Of a stretch of 64,000 bases of DNA, positions 15,871 to 24,462 are shown piece by piece. Position numbers and translations under genes: made by a program. Numbering within the stretch: the stretch's first letter is position 1; each line of letters begins with the position of its first letter. Under the pieces are notes generated by a model. The model did no database searches, was not told the origin of the DNA, and saw only the letters and a list, made by a program, of their open reading frames with translations. This DNA comes from DATFTE01 sp963802575 (GTDB lineage Bacteria; Acidobacteriota; Terriglobia; Terriglobales; Acidobacteriaceae), in assembly GCA_963802575.1 (NCBI GenBank), contig CAWDJF010000005.1:1-64000 (forward strand), written 5' to 3'.

Positions 15871-17204
15871 CGCGTTCCCATCCAGATCATGTAGGCGATC
15901 ACACCCGCCGCGCCGACGGCGATCCATCCGGCGTAGGAGCGGATGTTGCCGGACTGCATATGCCGTACTGAGTCAGAAACGTCAAGAGCGCCGTCAGCAG
16001 TCTCGTTCACGCTTGTGTCGATCACACCTTGGTCCACTGTCTGCCACAAAACGCGCCGGGAACCATCGATCAGAGGTTGCACAATCACAGCGGCATAGAT
16101 TTCGTCGATGTAATACTTGTGCGAGACAGTTTGATAGAAGCTGCCGAGAGAAGCTGCGATTTTCTGGGGAAGCTCAGGATTTTTCGAGTAAAGCAGCCAC
16201 GCCATACCGAAACCCAACACGGCCACCGCGATCGATACGCTCGTGAGCAAGCCTTCCGAAGGACCTTGCTCTTCGTGCGGGGCAGGTGCTTGCTGAACCA
16301 CTGCATTCGCATGGAAGACTGGAGAAAGGAACTTGTCAAAACGTTCGCTTCCGACCCATCCGCCGCAAACAGATAAAATCGCCAGGATCGCGAGCGGGAT
16401 CAGCATCACCTTTGGACTCTCATGCACTCCGCCGTGCCCGTGATCGCCATGTCCGTGATCACCGTGTTCGTCTCCCCGATACTCGCCAAAGAAGGTGAGG
16501 AACCACTGGCGGAACATGTAGAACGAAGTGAGGAACGCGGTGAAGACGCCAATGGCCCAGTAGATCCAATTCGCCTTGAACGCGTTGTAGAGAATGGCGT
16601 CTTTGCTGAAAAATCCGGCTAGCGGCGGAAAGCCCGCAATCGCAAAGGTTCCCGCCGTCATCGTCCAGAATGTCCATGGAATCTTGTGGCGCAAGCCGCC
16701 CATTTTGCGCATGTCCTGCTCGCCGCCGATGGCGTGAATCACTGAGCCTGCGGCCAGGAAGAGAAGGCCTTTGAAGAAGGCGTGGGTCATCAGGTGAAAG
16801 ATGCCCATCGAGAACGCGCCCACGCCGCAGCCCAGGAACATGTATCCCAGCTGCGAGACCGTGGAGTAGGCGAGGACCTTCTTGATATCAGTTTGCGTGA
16901 TGCCGATGGTCGCTGCGAACAGCGCCGTCAGTGTTCCGACAATCGCGACTACAGTCATGGCCATCGGCGCGCGCTCGAAAATCACATGCGAACGCGAGAC
17001 CATGTACACGCCAGCGGTCACCATCGTAGCTGCGTGGATAAGGGCAGACACTGGCGTCGGACCTTCCATCGCGTCAGGCAGCCAAACGTAGAGCGGAATT
17101 TGTGCCGACTTTCCCGCCGCGCCCACCATCAGCAGCAATCCGACGGAAGTCAGCAATCCCGCTCCCGCGGTCTCAGGGCTCAAAGGCGAGATCTTCGCGA
17201 ACAC
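15867..17204 (-). CDS. nuoL: NADH-quinone oxidoreductase subunit L, C-terminal part after frameshift
   Basis: This frame begins inside nuoL at FAKISPLSPE and carries the remaining 445 residues: the pump signatures KSAQIPLYVWLPDAMEGPTPVSALIHAATMVTAG, KKVLAYSTVSQLGYM, a His/Gly/Asp-rich cytoplasmic loop (DEHGDHGHGDHGHGG) and the long lateral helix HL near the C-terminus. It has no ribosome site of its own. Removing one base near 17211 joins it exactly to the upstream part as TLNV-TDVFAKISPL. Either the gene is inactive or the extra base is an assembly error; the conserved remainder favours an error. Confidence 0.9.
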   Translation of the reverse strand: MFAKISPLSPETAGAGLLTSVGLLLMVGAAGKSAQIPLYVWLPDAMEGPTPVSALIHAATMVTAGVYMVSRSHVIFERAPMAMTVVAIVGTLTALFAATIGITQTDIKKVLAYSTVSQLGYMFLGCGVGAFSMGIFHLMTHAFFKGLLFLAAGSVIHAIGGEQDMRKMGGLRHKIPWTFWTMTAGTFAIAGFPPLAGFFSKDAILYNAFKANWIYWAIGVFTAFLTSFYMFRQWFLTFFGEYRGDEHGDHGHGDHGHGGVHESPKVMLIPLAILAILSVCGGWVGSERFDKFLSPVFHANAVVQQAPAPHEEQGPSEGLLTSVSIAVAVLGFGMAWLLYSKNPELPQKIAASLGSFYQTVSHKYYIDEIYAAVIVQPLIDGSRRVLWQTVDQGVIDTSVNETADGALDVSDSVRHMQSGNIRSYAGWIAVGAAGVIAYMIWMGTR

Positions 17205-17808
17205 GTCGGTGAACGTTGAGCGTGCCGAAATGCTTAATCAGCAGGAAGAGTGCGATCAGGAATCCGAAATCGCCGACGCGATTAACAATGAATGCCTTCT
17301 TGCCCGCCGACGCCGCCGAGTCTTTCACGAACCAGAATCCGATCAGCAGATACGAAGCCAGGCCCACGCCTTCCCAGCCGATGAACATGACCAGGTAGTT
17401 GTTGGCCAGCACCAGCGTCAGCATGAAAAACATGAACAGGTTCAGGTAGGTGAAGAAGCGGTAGAAGCTTTCGTCCTCCCACATGTAGCCGATCGAATAA
17501 ATGTGGATCAGGAACCCGACGCCCGTGACGACCAGAAGCATGACGAAAGAAAGTTGATCGAGATAAAACGCGAAGTCGACCTGAAAGCTGCCGGAGCGGA
17601 ACCACGTGGCCAGCGTCTCCGTGTGGGGAAGAGTGATCGAAGAAAACCGCGCGGCAATGCTCAGCGCCATTGCGAAAGCCGCGCCGCAGAACGTGAGCGC
17701 AACGGCCACCACGGCTTGGCGGGAAAAACGCTTCCCGAAGAAGCCATTGATGGCGGCGCCAGCCAACGGCAGCAGCGGAATCAGCCACAGATAAAGGTTC
17801 GACGTCAT
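17173..17808 (-). CDS. nuoL: NADH-quinone oxidoreductase subunit L, N-terminal part before frameshift
   Basis: Opens with MTSNLYLWLIPLLPLAGAAI, whose ATG overlaps the nuoK stop. It continues through the conserved YLDQLSFVMLLVVTGVGFLIHIYS, the Tyr-Phe-rich FFTYLNLFMFFM helix, FIGWEGVGLASYLLIGFW (helix 5 Glu) and NRVGDFGFLIALFLL. After FGTLNV it runs into twelve unrelated residues and a stop. With one base removed near 17211 the whole gene would encode about 646 aa, the normal NuoL size. NuoL is the distal proton-pumping subunit. Confidence 0.9.
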   Translation of the reverse strand: MTSNLYLWLIPLLPLAGAAINGFFGKRFSRQAVVAVALTFCGAAFAMALSIAARFSSITLPHTETLATWFRSGSFQVDFAFYLDQLSFVMLLVVTGVGFLIHIYSIGYMWEDESFYRFFTYLNLFMFFMLTLVLANNYLVMFIGWEGVGLASYLLIGFWFVKDSAASAGKKAFIVNRVGDFGFLIALFLLIKHFGTLNVHRRVREDLAFEP

Positions 17809-18107
17809 AGTTTGAGCAGATTGATCCGATCCACGTTCAAGGTTTCGCGATTACGGTAGACGGCGATGATGATAGCCAGTCCCACCGCAGCTTCAGCCGC
17901 AGCTACGACCATTACAAAGAAAACGAAAACCTGCCCGCTGAGCGCGTGCCATTGCGCAGCGAAGGCCACGAACGAAAGATTCACGCCATTCAGCATCAAC
18001 TCGATCGACATGAAAATCGTGATCAGGTTGCGCTTGATCAGAAAGCCCGTGACTCCGCAGGCGAACAGAACTCCACTCAGCACCAGGTAATACGATAGCG
18101 GTACCAT
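17805..18107 (-). CDS. nuoK: NADH-quinone oxidoreductase subunit K
   Basis: The product is 100 aa with three helices, as usual for this MrpC-like subunit. The two conserved membrane Glu residues are present in IELMLNGVNL and VAAAEAAVGLAI; they belong to the proton path near the quinone end. The start overlaps the nuoJ stop and the stop overlaps the nuoL start, both as ATGA-type junctions. Confidence 0.97.
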   Translation of the reverse strand: MVPLSYYLVLSGVLFACGVTGFLIKRNLITIFMSIELMLNGVNLSFVAFAAQWHALSGQVFVFFVMVVAAAEAAVGLAIIIAVYRNRETLNVDRINLLKL

Positions 18108-18628
18108 CAGGCCTCCTTCCTTGACGATTGCACCTGGTCAGGTTTGGCGGCGAGAACTACGGCGCCCATGATGGCGATTAGCACCAGCACCGAAGTGACC
18201 TCGAACGGCAGCAGGAAATCATGAAACAGAAGCCGCGAAATCGACTTGGGATCGCCCCACAGTGCTCCAATCGCCACAGAGGCCGTATTTGAACGGGCAA
18301 GCAAGACCCAAGCCATCAGGCCGCTTCCAACCAGCATTCCCGGAATGCCGATAACCATGGCGACTTTACTGCCGATAGTTCGTTCCTCTTCGCCGGCATT
18401 GAGAAGCATGATGACGAACACGAATAGCACCATAATCGCGCCGGCATAAATTATGACCTGAACGGCCGCGACAAACTCCGCTCCCAACAAAAGATACTCA
18501 ACCGCCAACGACACCATGACGGCGATCAGCGAGAGCGCGCTGTTAATGGGATGGCTCTGCACCAGCAGGTTAACCGCCCCCGCCACGCAGATCGCTCCGA
18601 AAAACAGAAAGATAATCAGATGAAGCAT
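18107..18628 (-). CDS. nuoJ: NADH-quinone oxidoreductase subunit J
   Basis: The product is 173 aa with five helices. The family signature AVEYLLLGAEFVAAVQVIIYAGAIMVLFVFVIMLL (helix 3 with its pi-bulge Gly) is intact. In standard operons nuoI precedes nuoJ; here the gene upstream is nuoH, and a palindromic spacer of about 90 nt fills the place where nuoI would be. Confidence 0.96.
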   Translation of the reverse strand: MLHLIIFLFFGAICVAGAVNLLVQSHPINSALSLIAVMVSLAVEYLLLGAEFVAAVQVIIYAGAIMVLFVFVIMLLNAGEEERTIGSKVAMVIGIPGMLVGSGLMAWVLLARSNTASVAIGALWGDPKSISRLLFHDFLLPFEVTSVLVLIAIMGAVVLAAKPDQVQSSRKEA

Positions 18629-18635
18629 GAAAAGT

Positions 18636-18713
18636 AGTTCTCGGTTCTCAGTTCCCGGTTCTCAGTTCATGCGATGTTTTGCTGAGAACTGAGAACTGGG
18701 AACTGAGAACTGT
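18636..18713. repeat. Palindromic spacer, family A (nuoH-nuoJ junction)
   Basis: The left arm is built of TTCTC(A/G)GTTC phrases (about 18639-18669). The right arm, GAGAACTGAGAACTGGGAAC and on (about 18682-18712), is its inverted match, with a short GC-poor loop between. A T-run (18713-18719) lies on the nuoH side of the plus strand. On the mRNA this is a long hairpin made of a 10-12-base motif repeated inside each arm. It replaces the usual nuoI position. Confidence 0.85.
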
Positions 18714-18717
18714 TTTT

Positions 18718-19761
18718 TTATGATTTCAACGCCACAATCAATCCCGTGATCACCAGATTCGCGATGGCCAGCGGCAACAGGAATTTCCATCCGAATGCCA
18801 TCAACTGGTCATAGCGAAAACGCGGCAATGTTCCGCGAACCCAAATGTAAAGAAAAAGAAACGCGAAGATTCTCGCCGCGAACCATACGACTGGCAAAAT
18901 CATTTGCAGCCAAGCCGGGCCAAACAGCGGACCGTTCCATCCGCCAAGAAACAAAATCGATGCCAGGCACGCCACCGTAATCATGTTCGCGTATTCCGCC
19001 ATGAAGAACATGGCAAACTTCATCGCGCTGTACTCGGTGTGATATCCAGCGACCAACTCGGTTTCCGCTTCCGGCAAATCAAACGGGATGCGGTTGGTCT
19101 CCGCGTACGCCGACATCAGATAAATAAAGAAGGCGACAAACTGCCCGCCATAAAAAATATTCCACTTGGGAATGAATCCCCAGAAGTGTCCGCTCTGCGC
19201 CATGACAATGTCGCGCAAGCTGAAGCTTCCGGAAAGAATTAGCACGCCGATCAGCGACAGTCCCAGCGAAACTTCGTAGCTGATCATCTGCGCGCTCGCG
19301 CGCAATCCGCCAAGCAGGGAATACTTGTTGTTCGACGACCATCCTGCCAGCGCCACTCCGTATACGCCGACCGAGGTGATGCCAAGAACTATCAGAAGGC
19401 CGATGTTCACGTCAGTGATCTGCAGCGGCGTCGTAATCGAGCCGATGGTTACCGTGTTGCCGATGGGAATAACGGCGATCGAGGTCAGCGCAAAGATCAC
19501 CGCGATCATCGGCGCCGCGATGTAGAGCGGTTTGTAAACGTGCGGCGGCGTCAGATCTTCCTTAAAGAGGAACTTAACCCCGTCAGCCAAAGGTTGCAGC
19601 AGACCGAAGGGGCCGACGCGGGTGGGTCCCCAGCGGTTCTGCATATGTCCGACGACTTTGCGCTCGAGCCAAACCGTGTAGGCGACCGCCGTCAGCAGGA
19701 TGAACACTGCCAGCACGATCTTCACGATCGAGATGAGGACAAAAGTTCCAACACTTACCAA
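18718..19761 (-). CDS. nuoH: NADH-quinone oxidoreductase subunit H
   Basis: The membrane subunit that forms the quinone-entry chamber with NuoB and NuoD. It is 347 aa with eight helices. Conserved charged loops are present: ERKVVGHMQNRWGPTRVGP, ADGVKFLFKED and NRIPFDLPEAETELVAGYHTEYS. The start is a TTG at 19761, with a GGAAAGAAG stretch upstream; no better start keeps the N-terminal helix. The C-terminal WVRGTLPRFRYDQLM is normal. Confidence 0.95.
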   Translation of the reverse strand: MVSVGTFVLISIVKIVLAVFILLTAVAYTVWLERKVVGHMQNRWGPTRVGPFGLLQPLADGVKFLFKEDLTPPHVYKPLYIAAPMIAVIFALTSIAVIPIGNTVTIGSITTPLQITDVNIGLLIVLGITSVGVYGVALAGWSSNNKYSLLGGLRASAQMISYEVSLGLSLIGVLILSGSFSLRDIVMAQSGHFWGFIPKWNIFYGGQFVAFFIYLMSAYAETNRIPFDLPEAETELVAGYHTEYSAMKFAMFFMAEYANMITVACLASILFLGGWNGPLFGPAWLQMILPVVWFAARIFAFLFLYIWVRGTLPRFRYDQLMAFGWKFLLPLAIANLVITGLIVALKS

Positions 19762-19816
19762 TGCGGTCTTCTTTCCATGATCGGGATAGCGCCTAAAAAT
19801 CCGGCGCTACGATTTG

Positions 19817-22165
19817 CTAGTCTGCTGCGACTTCCGTTGTTTCGTGCGGACGGCTTTCCATCACCGAGTTCAATGCTTTGGAGTAACGCCCCAACGTGCC
19901 GGACGTGAATAGAGTATCGTTGGCCGGAACAATCAGCGCCGGATCTTGCATGGCCCCCGGGCCGCTCTGGGTTAAAGTCGTGTGCTCGTCGTTTCCAGAA
20001 AGAACGTTAATGCGCGAGAAGTCGTAGCCCGGCACCAGGCGCTGAATCTCGTCGAGAATCGCCATCGGGTCAAACGGACTCATCTTCGGCTCAAGGCCAT
20101 GCGCTTCTAGCCAGACAACGTGACGGTCGGCCTCTCCCGATTGCGCCCCGCGCGATTGGCCCATGTCCATGTGGGTGCCGCGACCGAAGGGCACGAGTTT
20201 GTGGACATCGACGCCCATGGCATCGGCGATGCGAACAATCATCTCGAAATCGGTCTTGGTGTCTGTAACTTCGCCGGCTTTTTTCACCAACTGCAGATCG
20301 CCGCAGGTGTTGGTGAAGGTGCCGGACTTCTCGTAGGCATTAGCGGCGGGCAGAACTACGTCCGCGATCGTCGCTGTTTCGGTCAGGAACATGTCTTGCA
20401 CGACGACGAACGTGTTCGACAGCGCGAATGGATCAATCCCTTCACGGCCCACAGGATTTGAGCCGACCACGTAGAGCGCCTTCAGGTTTCCGGCTTTTCC
20501 GCTCTCGACCATCTCCGGCAGTGTCATGCCTTTGTGCTGCGGTACGCCGCCCCACTCTTCGTGGAAAGGATTGGTGTTGGCCGCGAGATGGTAACCGGGC
20601 AGCAGGTCGGGATAGAGACCCATGTCGGCGGCCCCACGCGAGTTGGCGTAGTCGGCGAGCGCGATGACCTTGGCGCCCTGAATTCCAGCGGTGAAGCTGA
20701 CCAAAGATGAAACCGCTTCGCCGCGAATTTCCGATCCGAAGATGACAATCAGATTGGTTTCGCCGCGCAGTTTGTCGCGCAGCGCAGTCCATACCTCGCT
20801 GGTCCCGCCGAGCGCTCCGGCAGCAGAATCGTTTCCGCCCAGGAATGCAGCAACCTGAGCTTCGGTTCCCGTCGGAATCTGGGTGAAGGTCGTTGCTTGG
20901 CGGTGCAGCTTGATGTCCTCGGAATTGATGACGTGCAGCTTGGCTCGGTGCAGGCGGACATTGTTGCGAATCTGCCAGGCCAGCAACGGATGTTGCTCGG
21001 TCGGATTATTTCCAATCAGAAGAATCGCTGGTGCATTGAACACATCGCGCATCGACGCGGTTAGGTCCGGCTTTCCCGTGAGCGCCGCTGCCAGGGCAGG
21101 GAAGTCGGCAGTGCGGTGATGGTCGATGTTATTGCTGCCGAGCACAACGCGAGCGAACTTTTGCAGCAGGTAGTTCTCTTCGTTCGTAGTGCGCGTGGAT
21201 CCGATAACTCCGATTGCTCGTCCGCCCTCGTGATCACAGATTTCCTTGAACCGTCTTCCGATCAGCGTGAAGGCCTCTTCCCACGTAGCCGGAGCCAGAC
21301 GACCGTCTTTGCGGATCAGCGGCTTGCTCAGACGCTCGGTGCTGTCGGCGAAATCGAAGCCGTAACGTCCCTTCATGCAGAGGAAGTCACCATTGATGCC
21401 ACTCTTGTCGCGGTTGTCGCCGCGCACAATCTGCATGCCGGTCTCGGAACGGCGCACGCCCAGCGTAGTCTTGCACCCGTCAGCGCAGTGCGTGCAAGTA
21501 GTGCCGACGTGATTCATCTCCCAGGGACGGGTTTTGTATCGATAGGCTCCCGAAGTGAGCGCACCGACAGGACAAATGTCGATGCACATCCCGCACTCTT
21601 CGCATTCCAGGTGATCTTCTTTGTTAGGTGCGATGATGGAACTGACGCCCCGGTTCTGCACGCCCAGCGCCCACACATCCATGCCCTCGCCGCACACCCG
21701 CACGCAGCGGTAGCACAGAATGCAGCGAGGCCGGTCGAAGTAAACGACCGGGGACCACTGCTGCTCTTCGCGATGATTCTTGGGTTCGATGTATTTCGAT
21801 TCGGCGGCGCCGTAGGAGAACGTCATGTCCTGCAGTTCGCACTCACCGCCGGCATCGCACACCGGGCAATCCAGTGGATGATTTCCCAACAGCATCTCGA
21901 CCATCGACTTACGCGCCTGGCGAATCTCATCGCTTTCGGTGGTGACAATCATGCCTTCGCCGATAACGGTAGTGCAGGCGGTCTGCAGCTTGGGCATCTT
22001 CTCGATCTTGACCAGGCACATGCGGCAAGCGCCCTGCAAAGACAGATTTGGGTAGTAGCAGAACGATGGCACTTCGATGCCAACCGCTTTGCAGGCTTCG
22101 ATCAGCAGCGTCCCCGCGGGAGCCGCGACCTTCTTACCGTCGACCGTGATGTTTACGTCAGGCAT
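19817..22165 (-). CDS. nuoG: NADH-quinone oxidoreductase subunit G
   Basis: The large iron-sulfur subunit of the peripheral arm, 782 aa. It begins with a plant-type [2Fe-2S] domain (PSFCYYPNLSLQGACRMCLV...C), then the His-Cys3 cluster site HPLDCPVCDAGGEC, two [4Fe-4S] motifs (CILCYRCVRVCGEG and CEECGMCIDICPVG), a further cluster motif CTHCADGCKTT, and a molybdopterin-oxidoreductase-like domain. It passes electrons from NuoF/E toward NuoI/NuoB. Its upstream neighbour is an inserted four-helix-bundle gene rather than nuoF. Confidence 0.96.
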   Translation of the reverse strand: MPDVNITVDGKKVAAPAGTLLIEACKAVGIEVPSFCYYPNLSLQGACRMCLVKIEKMPKLQTACTTVIGEGMIVTTESDEIRQARKSMVEMLLGNHPLDCPVCDAGGECELQDMTFSYGAAESKYIEPKNHREEQQWSPVVYFDRPRCILCYRCVRVCGEGMDVWALGVQNRGVSSIIAPNKEDHLECEECGMCIDICPVGALTSGAYRYKTRPWEMNHVGTTCTHCADGCKTTLGVRRSETGMQIVRGDNRDKSGINGDFLCMKGRYGFDFADSTERLSKPLIRKDGRLAPATWEEAFTLIGRRFKEICDHEGGRAIGVIGSTRTTNEENYLLQKFARVVLGSNNIDHHRTADFPALAAALTGKPDLTASMRDVFNAPAILLIGNNPTEQHPLLAWQIRNNVRLHRAKLHVINSEDIKLHRQATTFTQIPTGTEAQVAAFLGGNDSAAGALGGTSEVWTALRDKLRGETNLIVIFGSEIRGEAVSSLVSFTAGIQGAKVIALADYANSRGAADMGLYPDLLPGYHLAANTNPFHEEWGGVPQHKGMTLPEMVESGKAGNLKALYVVGSNPVGREGIDPFALSNTFVVVQDMFLTETATIADVVLPAANAYEKSGTFTNTCGDLQLVKKAGEVTDTKTDFEMIVRIADAMGVDVHKLVPFGRGTHMDMGQSRGAQSGEADRHVVWLEAHGLEPKMSPFDPMAILDEIQRLVPGYDFSRINVLSGNDEHTTLTQSGPGAMQDPALIVPANDTLFTSGTLGRYSKALNSVMESRPHETTEVAAD

Positions 22166-22168
22166 TTC

Positions 22169-22199
22169 GTAATCTTGTAATCGGGTAATTTTGCAATCT
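22169..22199. repeat. Inverted repeat, family C, left of the four-helix-bundle gene
   Basis: TTGTAATCGGGTAATTTTG (about 22175-22193) is the inverted match of the copy at 22567-22606. It also matches both arms of the hairpin at 24463-24547. It sits directly between the nuoG start and the stop of the four-helix-bundle gene. Confidence 0.8.
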
Positions 22200-22557
22200 A
22201 ACGAACCGCTTTAGCCGTTTGCCGCGAGGCGGTAAACAACGCTGTCAGTTGATGTGCCTCTGTTAGCAACTCGGTCAAACGCTTGGCAGGTACGATTTCG
22301 CAATCCTGCAGCATTTCCAGCCAAAACACGGTCTCATCCGCCTCTTCCACGACGATACCAATCTTTGCGATCCATTCGGCTTTGGATCGCGCACGGCATG
22401 CGGCTCTATAATTCGCCGCAACCGCGGTTCCACAGCGCAACAACTGCTTCCCAAGTACCTGCGCATCGCCCCGATAAGGCAGGACTCTGTACATCCGCAC
22501 CAGCCTTACAGCGAATGCTTTCGTTCGATCGCGAAGCTGTTCCTGCTTCGACAGCAT
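22198..22557 (-). CDS. Four-helix bundle protein (23S rRNA IVS / Avd-like family)
   Basis: The product is 119 aa and all helical. It has the family pattern of an N-terminal RTKAFAVRLVRMYRVLP helix, LGKQLLRCGTAVAANYRAACRARSKAEWIAKIGIVVEEADETVFWLEML and a Leu-rich last helix. Relatives are coded in intervening sequences of 23S rRNA genes or accompany retroelements; they assemble as pentamers and their role is poorly known. Here it interrupts the nuo operon between nuoF and nuoG on the same strand, and is bracketed by family C inverted repeats. That suggests it arrived as a unit (inference). Confidence 0.85.
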   Translation of the reverse strand: MLSKQEQLRDRTKAFAVRLVRMYRVLPYRGDAQVLGKQLLRCGTAVAANYRAACRARSKAEWIAKIGIVVEEADETVFWLEMLQDCEIVPAKRLTELLTEAHQLTALFTASRQTAKAVR

Positions 22558-22566
22558 TGAGGTTTT

Positions 22567-22606
22567 CCAAATTACAAAATTACCCGATTACCAAACTAAA
22601 AAATCT
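22567..22606. repeat. Inverted repeat, family C, right of the four-helix-bundle gene
   Basis: CAAATTACAAAATTACCCGA (22568-22587) and the following TTACCAAA form the inverted counterpart of 22169-22199. The last bases reach the nuoF stop region. Confidence 0.8.
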
Positions 22607-23921
22607 AATGACTCAATTGCAAGGCTTCCGCTCCCGCCTTCTCAAACGGGCACGGCTTGCCGTCTAGGTGATCTTCAAATTCCTTCCGCCATTTTTTCAC
22701 GAAGGCGATTGTCGGCATCGCGGCGGCGTCGCCGAGCGGGCAAAACGTCCTGCCCAGCATGTTCTCGGACAGGTACTGAATGTTGTCGATGTCTTTCTTC
22801 ACGCCAGCGCCTTGATGGAATCGCGTGAGCGTCTTCTTCAGCCAGTCGGTGCCCTCGCGGCACGGGATACACCAGCCGCAGCTTTCATGCTGGTAAAACT
22901 TGATCGTGCGCAGCGCGAACTTCACGATGCACGTCGTGTCGTCAAGAACCACCACGCCGCCTGAGCCCAGCATCGATCCCGCTTTCGCCAACGAGTCGAA
23001 ATCCATGGCAACGTCGATCTCTTCCGGCTTCAATGCAGGAGTGCTGGATCCGCCGGGGACGACAGCCTTCAGCGCGCGCCCGTTAGGGATGCCGCCGCCG
23101 ACCTCATAAATCATCTTCTTGAGGTTGTACCCCATGGGCAGTTCATACACGCCGGGTTTATTGAGATGCCCACTCAAGCAGAACAGCCGCGTGCCGCCAT
23201 TTTTCGGCGTTCCCAGGTTCGCGTACCATTCGGCCCCGTTCAGCATGATCTGAGGCACACTCGCCAGTGTCTCGGCATTGTTGATGACCGTTGGTCCACC
23301 CCAGAGCCCAACCACTGCAGGGAAGGGAGGTCGGATGCGCGGAATGCCACGCTTGCCTTCGAGCGATTCCATCAGCGCCGATTCTTCGCCGACTTCGTAC
23401 GCGCCTGCGCCGCCGTGCCAGAAGATGTCGAGATCGTATCCGCTGCCGAAAATGTTCTTGCCCAGAAAGCCCTTGGCGTACGCATCGCGCAAGGCCTTCT
23501 GCATGATGACCGACAGGTACCGATATTCGCCGCGGATGTAGATGTATCCGGTATGCGATCCCACCGCCAGCGACGCGATCATGACACCTTCGATGACAGA
23601 ATGCGGATCATGCTCGAAGATCAGCCGGTCTTTGCAGGTGCCCGGCTCGCTCTCGTCGCCGTTGCACAAGACGTATTTGGGCTTGGGCGATTGCTTGGGC
23701 ACGAACGACCACTTCATCCCGGTATTGAAGCCGGCGCCGCCGCGTCCGCGCAGCCCGGAATTCTTGACCTCGTTGACAATGGCATCGGGCTCCATCTTCA
23801 GCGCTTTCTGGATAGCCTTGTAGCCGTCGAGTTCCAGATAGCGATCGATGTCGGTCGCACCCAGGCCAAAGCGTCGGGAGACGACCTTTACTTCATCGGG
23901 ATGGGAAACGAGAAAAGCCAT
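22605..23921 (-). CDS. nuoF: NADH-quinone oxidoreductase subunit F
   Basis: The NADH- and FMN-binding subunit, entry point of electrons. It is 438 aa. The glycine-rich GLRGRGGAGFNTGMKW binds NADH/FMN, ESEPGTCKDR lines the flavin pocket, and CGWCIPCREG plus a later Cys in GRTFCPLGDAA holds cluster N3. The length and order are normal. The start ATG at 23921 is clear. It lies 71 nt behind nuoE, and a palindromic spacer fills that gap. Confidence 0.97.
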   Translation of the reverse strand: MAFLVSHPDEVKVVSRRFGLGATDIDRYLELDGYKAIQKALKMEPDAIVNEVKNSGLRGRGGAGFNTGMKWSFVPKQSPKPKYVLCNGDESEPGTCKDRLIFEHDPHSVIEGVMIASLAVGSHTGYIYIRGEYRYLSVIMQKALRDAYAKGFLGKNIFGSGYDLDIFWHGGAGAYEVGEESALMESLEGKRGIPRIRPPFPAVVGLWGGPTVINNAETLASVPQIMLNGAEWYANLGTPKNGGTRLFCLSGHLNKPGVYELPMGYNLKKMIYEVGGGIPNGRALKAVVPGGSSTPALKPEEIDVAMDFDSLAKAGSMLGSGGVVVLDDTTCIVKFALRTIKFYQHESCGWCIPCREGTDWLKKTLTRFHQGAGVKKDIDNIQYLSENMLGRTFCPLGDAAAMPTIAFVKKWRKEFEDHLDGKPCPFEKAGAEALQLSH

Positions 23922-23930
23922 TGTCTTATC

Positions 23931-24003
23931 GAGTCATTGAATCATTGAGGCATTGAGTCATTGGTTCCCAATGATTCAATGTCTCAATCACTCAATGTTT
24001 CAA
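23931..24003. repeat. Palindromic spacer, family B (nuoE-nuoF junction)
   Basis: The left arm (23931-23964) is made of TCATTGAATCATTGAG-like phrases. The right arm (23967-24003) is their inverted match, and almost no loop remains (TTCCC). The right arm provides the last codons and the TGA of nuoE. It is the same design as families A and C, a short phrase repeated within each arm, but with a different phrase. Confidence 0.85.
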
Positions 24004-24462
24004 TTCTTCCAGAATTTTGTCCATCTGCTCGACCGTCAGGTTCTCGTGGAAGTCGTAATTCACCTGAACGGCCGGGGCCCAGCTGCATCCGCCGATGCAC
24101 TCAACCTCTTCCAGCGTAAACATTCCGTCGGGCGTGGTGCCTTTGTGTCCGATGCCGAGCTTCTTGCTGCAGTGGTGCAGCAGTTCCTCGCCACCCTTCA
24201 GCATGCACGCGATATTGGTGCAGACCTGTACGTTGTATTTTCCGCGTGGCTTGGTGGTCAGCATGGAGTAGTAGCTGATCACGTTGCGCACATCGAGTTC
24301 GGTCAGGCCCAGACGCCCGGCGATTTCAGCGATTACTTCGTCGCTGAGAAACCCCGTTTCATCCTGCGCATACAGCAGCGTCGGAACCAGCACCGAGCGC
24401 TTCGTCGGGTAGTGATTCAACATCTCCGTGAAGCGCGATTCGAATTCGTCAGAAAACTTCAT
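23992..24462 (-). CDS. nuoE: NADH-quinone oxidoreductase subunit E
   Basis: The 24-kDa-type [2Fe-2S] subunit with a thioredoxin-like fold, cluster N1a. It is 156 aa. The four ligands are in CTNIACMLKGG (two Cys) and ECIGGCSWAP (two Cys). It pairs with NuoF in the NADH dehydrogenase module. The final residues EELKH and the stop lie inside the family B repeat, so the repeat has shaped the C-terminus. Confidence 0.96.
   Translation of the reverse strand: MKFSDEFESRFTEMLNHYPTKRSVLVPTLLYAQDETGFLSDEVIAEIAGRLGLTELDVRNVISYYSMLTTKPRGKYNVQVCTNIACMLKGGEELLHHCSKKLGIGHKGTTPDGMFTLEEVECIGGCSWAPAVQVNYDFHENLTVEQMDKILEELKH

Noticed and set aside
14423..17859. Several long frames in other phases across nuoM and nuoL
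   Set aside because: They are out-of-phase or antisense readings of conserved membrane subunits; amino-acid composition is rich in Arg, Gly, Gln and His.
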